Source: Branchiostoma belcheri (Eukaryota; Chordata; Leptocardii; Amphioxiformes; Branchiostomatidae). Taken from it: a stretch of DNA of 64,000 nucleotides. Under the pieces are notes generated by a model that saw nothing but the letters and a program-made list of their open reading frames with translations, was not told where the DNA came from and did not search any database. Below, piece by piece: positions 42,101 through 45,100 of this stretch. Within the stretch, counting starts at the first letter, position 1. Every line of letters begins with the position of its first letter. The stretch covers positions 1,379,843-1,443,842 of the forward strand of contig NW_017803824.1 of assembly GCF_001625305.1 (NCBI RefSeq), in the 5' to 3' direction. The translations under genes and the position numbers were made by a program.

Positions 42101-45100
42101 TCCCAAAAATGAATTTCGAGCCCTGGATCCCAACCCAGCCCTCTCTACCAGCGGGTCACAAAACTACCCTACCAGAAAATCAGACATTCAGACGGCAGAA
42201 AAAGGGTCTTGGCTAAAATGTAGACAGCGGCTGATAATTGAAACCGATGGCTGGGAGGGCGCTAAAGGCATGGTTAATTAACTGGATAATCCTCCGGGTT
42301 CCGCACTAAGCATGGTTTTAAGGTCAACAATTCAACAGTGATTTAGACGTTATGGAGTACACTGGGTCAGCGTAGCAATTACTGGAAATTGGTTATTATC
42401 TGGATAGAACGCTGACCCTTGCAAATCATACTATTAGCACTAAAGCTCAGAGCATACTGATAAGAGTTATTTTGTACTTGATAACTGTAATATATACAGC
42501 CTAAGCACCTTTGTATTTGTTCAGTGTCATTAGATACTGTGTGAAATACCTGTACTAAGACATTATTATGTACATGTATTACTGGAAATTGGTTATTATC
42601 TCGATACAATGCTGACCCCTGCAAATCATGCTATTACCACTAAAGCTTCGTCTTCAAATACTGATAAGAGTTTTGTAAGATATCTGTAATATAGGCAGCC
42701 AAAGCACCTTTGTATGTGGTCACTGGACACTGTGTGATAAACCTGTACTAATAGATTATTATGTACATGTATTACTGGAATTTGGTTATTATCTTGATAC
42801 AATGCTGACCCCTGCAAATCATGCTATTAGCACGAAAGCCGACCGTCTTCAAATACCGATAAGAGTTACAAGTATTTTGTAAGATATCTGTACTATATAC
42901 AGCCTAAGCACCTTTGCATATGTTCACTGGCATTGGACAATGTGTGATATACCTGTACTAATAGATTATTACGTACAAGTATTACTGGAATTTGGTTATT
43001 ATCTTGATACAATGCTGACCCCTGCAAATCATGCTATTAGCACTTAAGCCGACCGTCTTCAAATGCCGATAAGAGTTACAAGTATTTTGTAAGATATCTG
43101 TAATATATACAGCCTAAGCACCTTTGTATGTGGTCACCGTCATTGGACACAGTGTGATATTCATGTACCTGTACTAATAAATTATTATGTACATGTACAT
43201 CATTGGTTTGTCCTTGCCAAGTTTTAAGATGGAAACTATGTACTGCTTTTACAATTCTCCATAATTCTACCCTGTAATGTTCTTTACTGGAAGGACTACA
43301 TGTAGTACATGTCAGCAAGGAGCTTGAGAATAACTACTAGTAGGTAATATTCCGCACACAGTCTTGCTATCACCCTGAGCTTGCCAATCTTCGAGCAATT
43401 GTACTATGTATCAATACAAGAGAGACCTAATTAATAGTTGTCCATACAAGAAATGGGATGTCCAGACACGAAAATGTCACTGATGTAGCAGATGTCCATG
43501 AGTCCTGAGCTTTTGAATGGGTCCCTGAGATTGGACTGGGAGTTTGCCAACACTGGAAGACAGTTGTGAAGCTGTCAAGCTGTCCCCTGGCACTTACAGC
43601 CCACTCCGAAAAGCAATAACATTACCCTGACAACCTGCATCCACAATTTACCGGCCCTTAGACAGAGTTAAGATCACCGCAATCCCCCGAAGCTCTGACC
43701 CAGTTTACATAGAAATTGTTTCTTCATCCAGATTTACTGGGGGAGTTATGGTCCGTGACCTATTGAAATATTTCATTACTATACAGTATATGCTGGTACT
43801 TATTCGAAATCAAAGCACTAGAATGTAGTACATTGTACTTCAAATTCAAATGGGGTAGTAAGCCCTCAGTCCTGTGTATGGGAAGTTTTAATCGTTAGAC
43901 CTCTGCACATTGAAGAACCCAGCACACTTGTCAATAAAAGTAGGCATCATCTCCAGTGTTGTTGGATGAAGCTGTGAACTGCTGCAACTTAAAGTTGCAT
44001 CACACTAGCTAGTACATTGAATTGGCTCTATAGTAATGATTACTATTAGCTATTACTAATAGACTTTAGTATTGGATGACTTCTTGAATTACATGTCATA
44101 ATTTACCTTTTTAGTATGGGGAATAAACCCCAACTAGAAAGGCCAATATTTGCTTTGGAGCAAATACAGCGATGGGTTCACCACATTTTACGACATGGCA
44201 GGGAAAGAATGGGAAACACAAGGGAAAACAATGATTTACATTGATATAACTATAATATGAAGTAAAATACAACAAAAACAACAGTTGGATAGCTATTCCC
44301 TACTTTATTGGTTAGGATTTTTAATTGCATAATGCAAACTGTTGATTTTCAAAATAAAAAAAAACGTCCATGCCCGGCATTCCACTGCTGGAGCAGGAAA
44401 GCTTGAAATACCTACCAAAACACTTGAATACAGACATACTGTCAGTATGGAAATGCTTCTGTGCAGGTGTTAATCAAGTTAAATCCCAACAGCCAATCAG
44501 CAAGAAGTATAGAGGAAAGCTGCATGCCTATTGGTTGATGCCCTGCATTCCATTGTGATGACTCATGTCCAAACGTGGTAAACAAGGCACCCTAACACAG
44601 TAATACATTTGCTATAACACAGCCAAAAAACTCAAATAAAACCATTCTAAAAGCCTGTATCACAATAATTTAAAAAACGCCTAGGGGTATTTGCCCACTG
44701 TACCTCCATACCAAATTTCAGGACCTTGGGCCCTAAAATGAAGAAGCTGAATCCATTTAAAAAATGGCAGGAGGAGAAGGAGGAGGAGGAGAAGAAGAAG
44801 AAGAAACATCAGAAAAAGCAATATGGTTTCACCACACCACTTCGTGGTGTGGTGAACCCATAATGAGTTCTCTTCATATAAGATACATATGTGTGCAACA
44901 ATGAAGCTTGCACATATCATACATTGTACTAGAAGTCAATCTTAATTTGTCTTGAGCAAAGTGAAGTTCCAACCATGATCTTTGCAATGTAACAGCCTTC
45001 AATGTTATGCATTTCTGACAAAAACCACCGTCCTGCATCAGTTACAAGGGAGTTACAGTCAAAGGAAGTTGCATGACCATTTTACGTATGTTCGTCTTAC

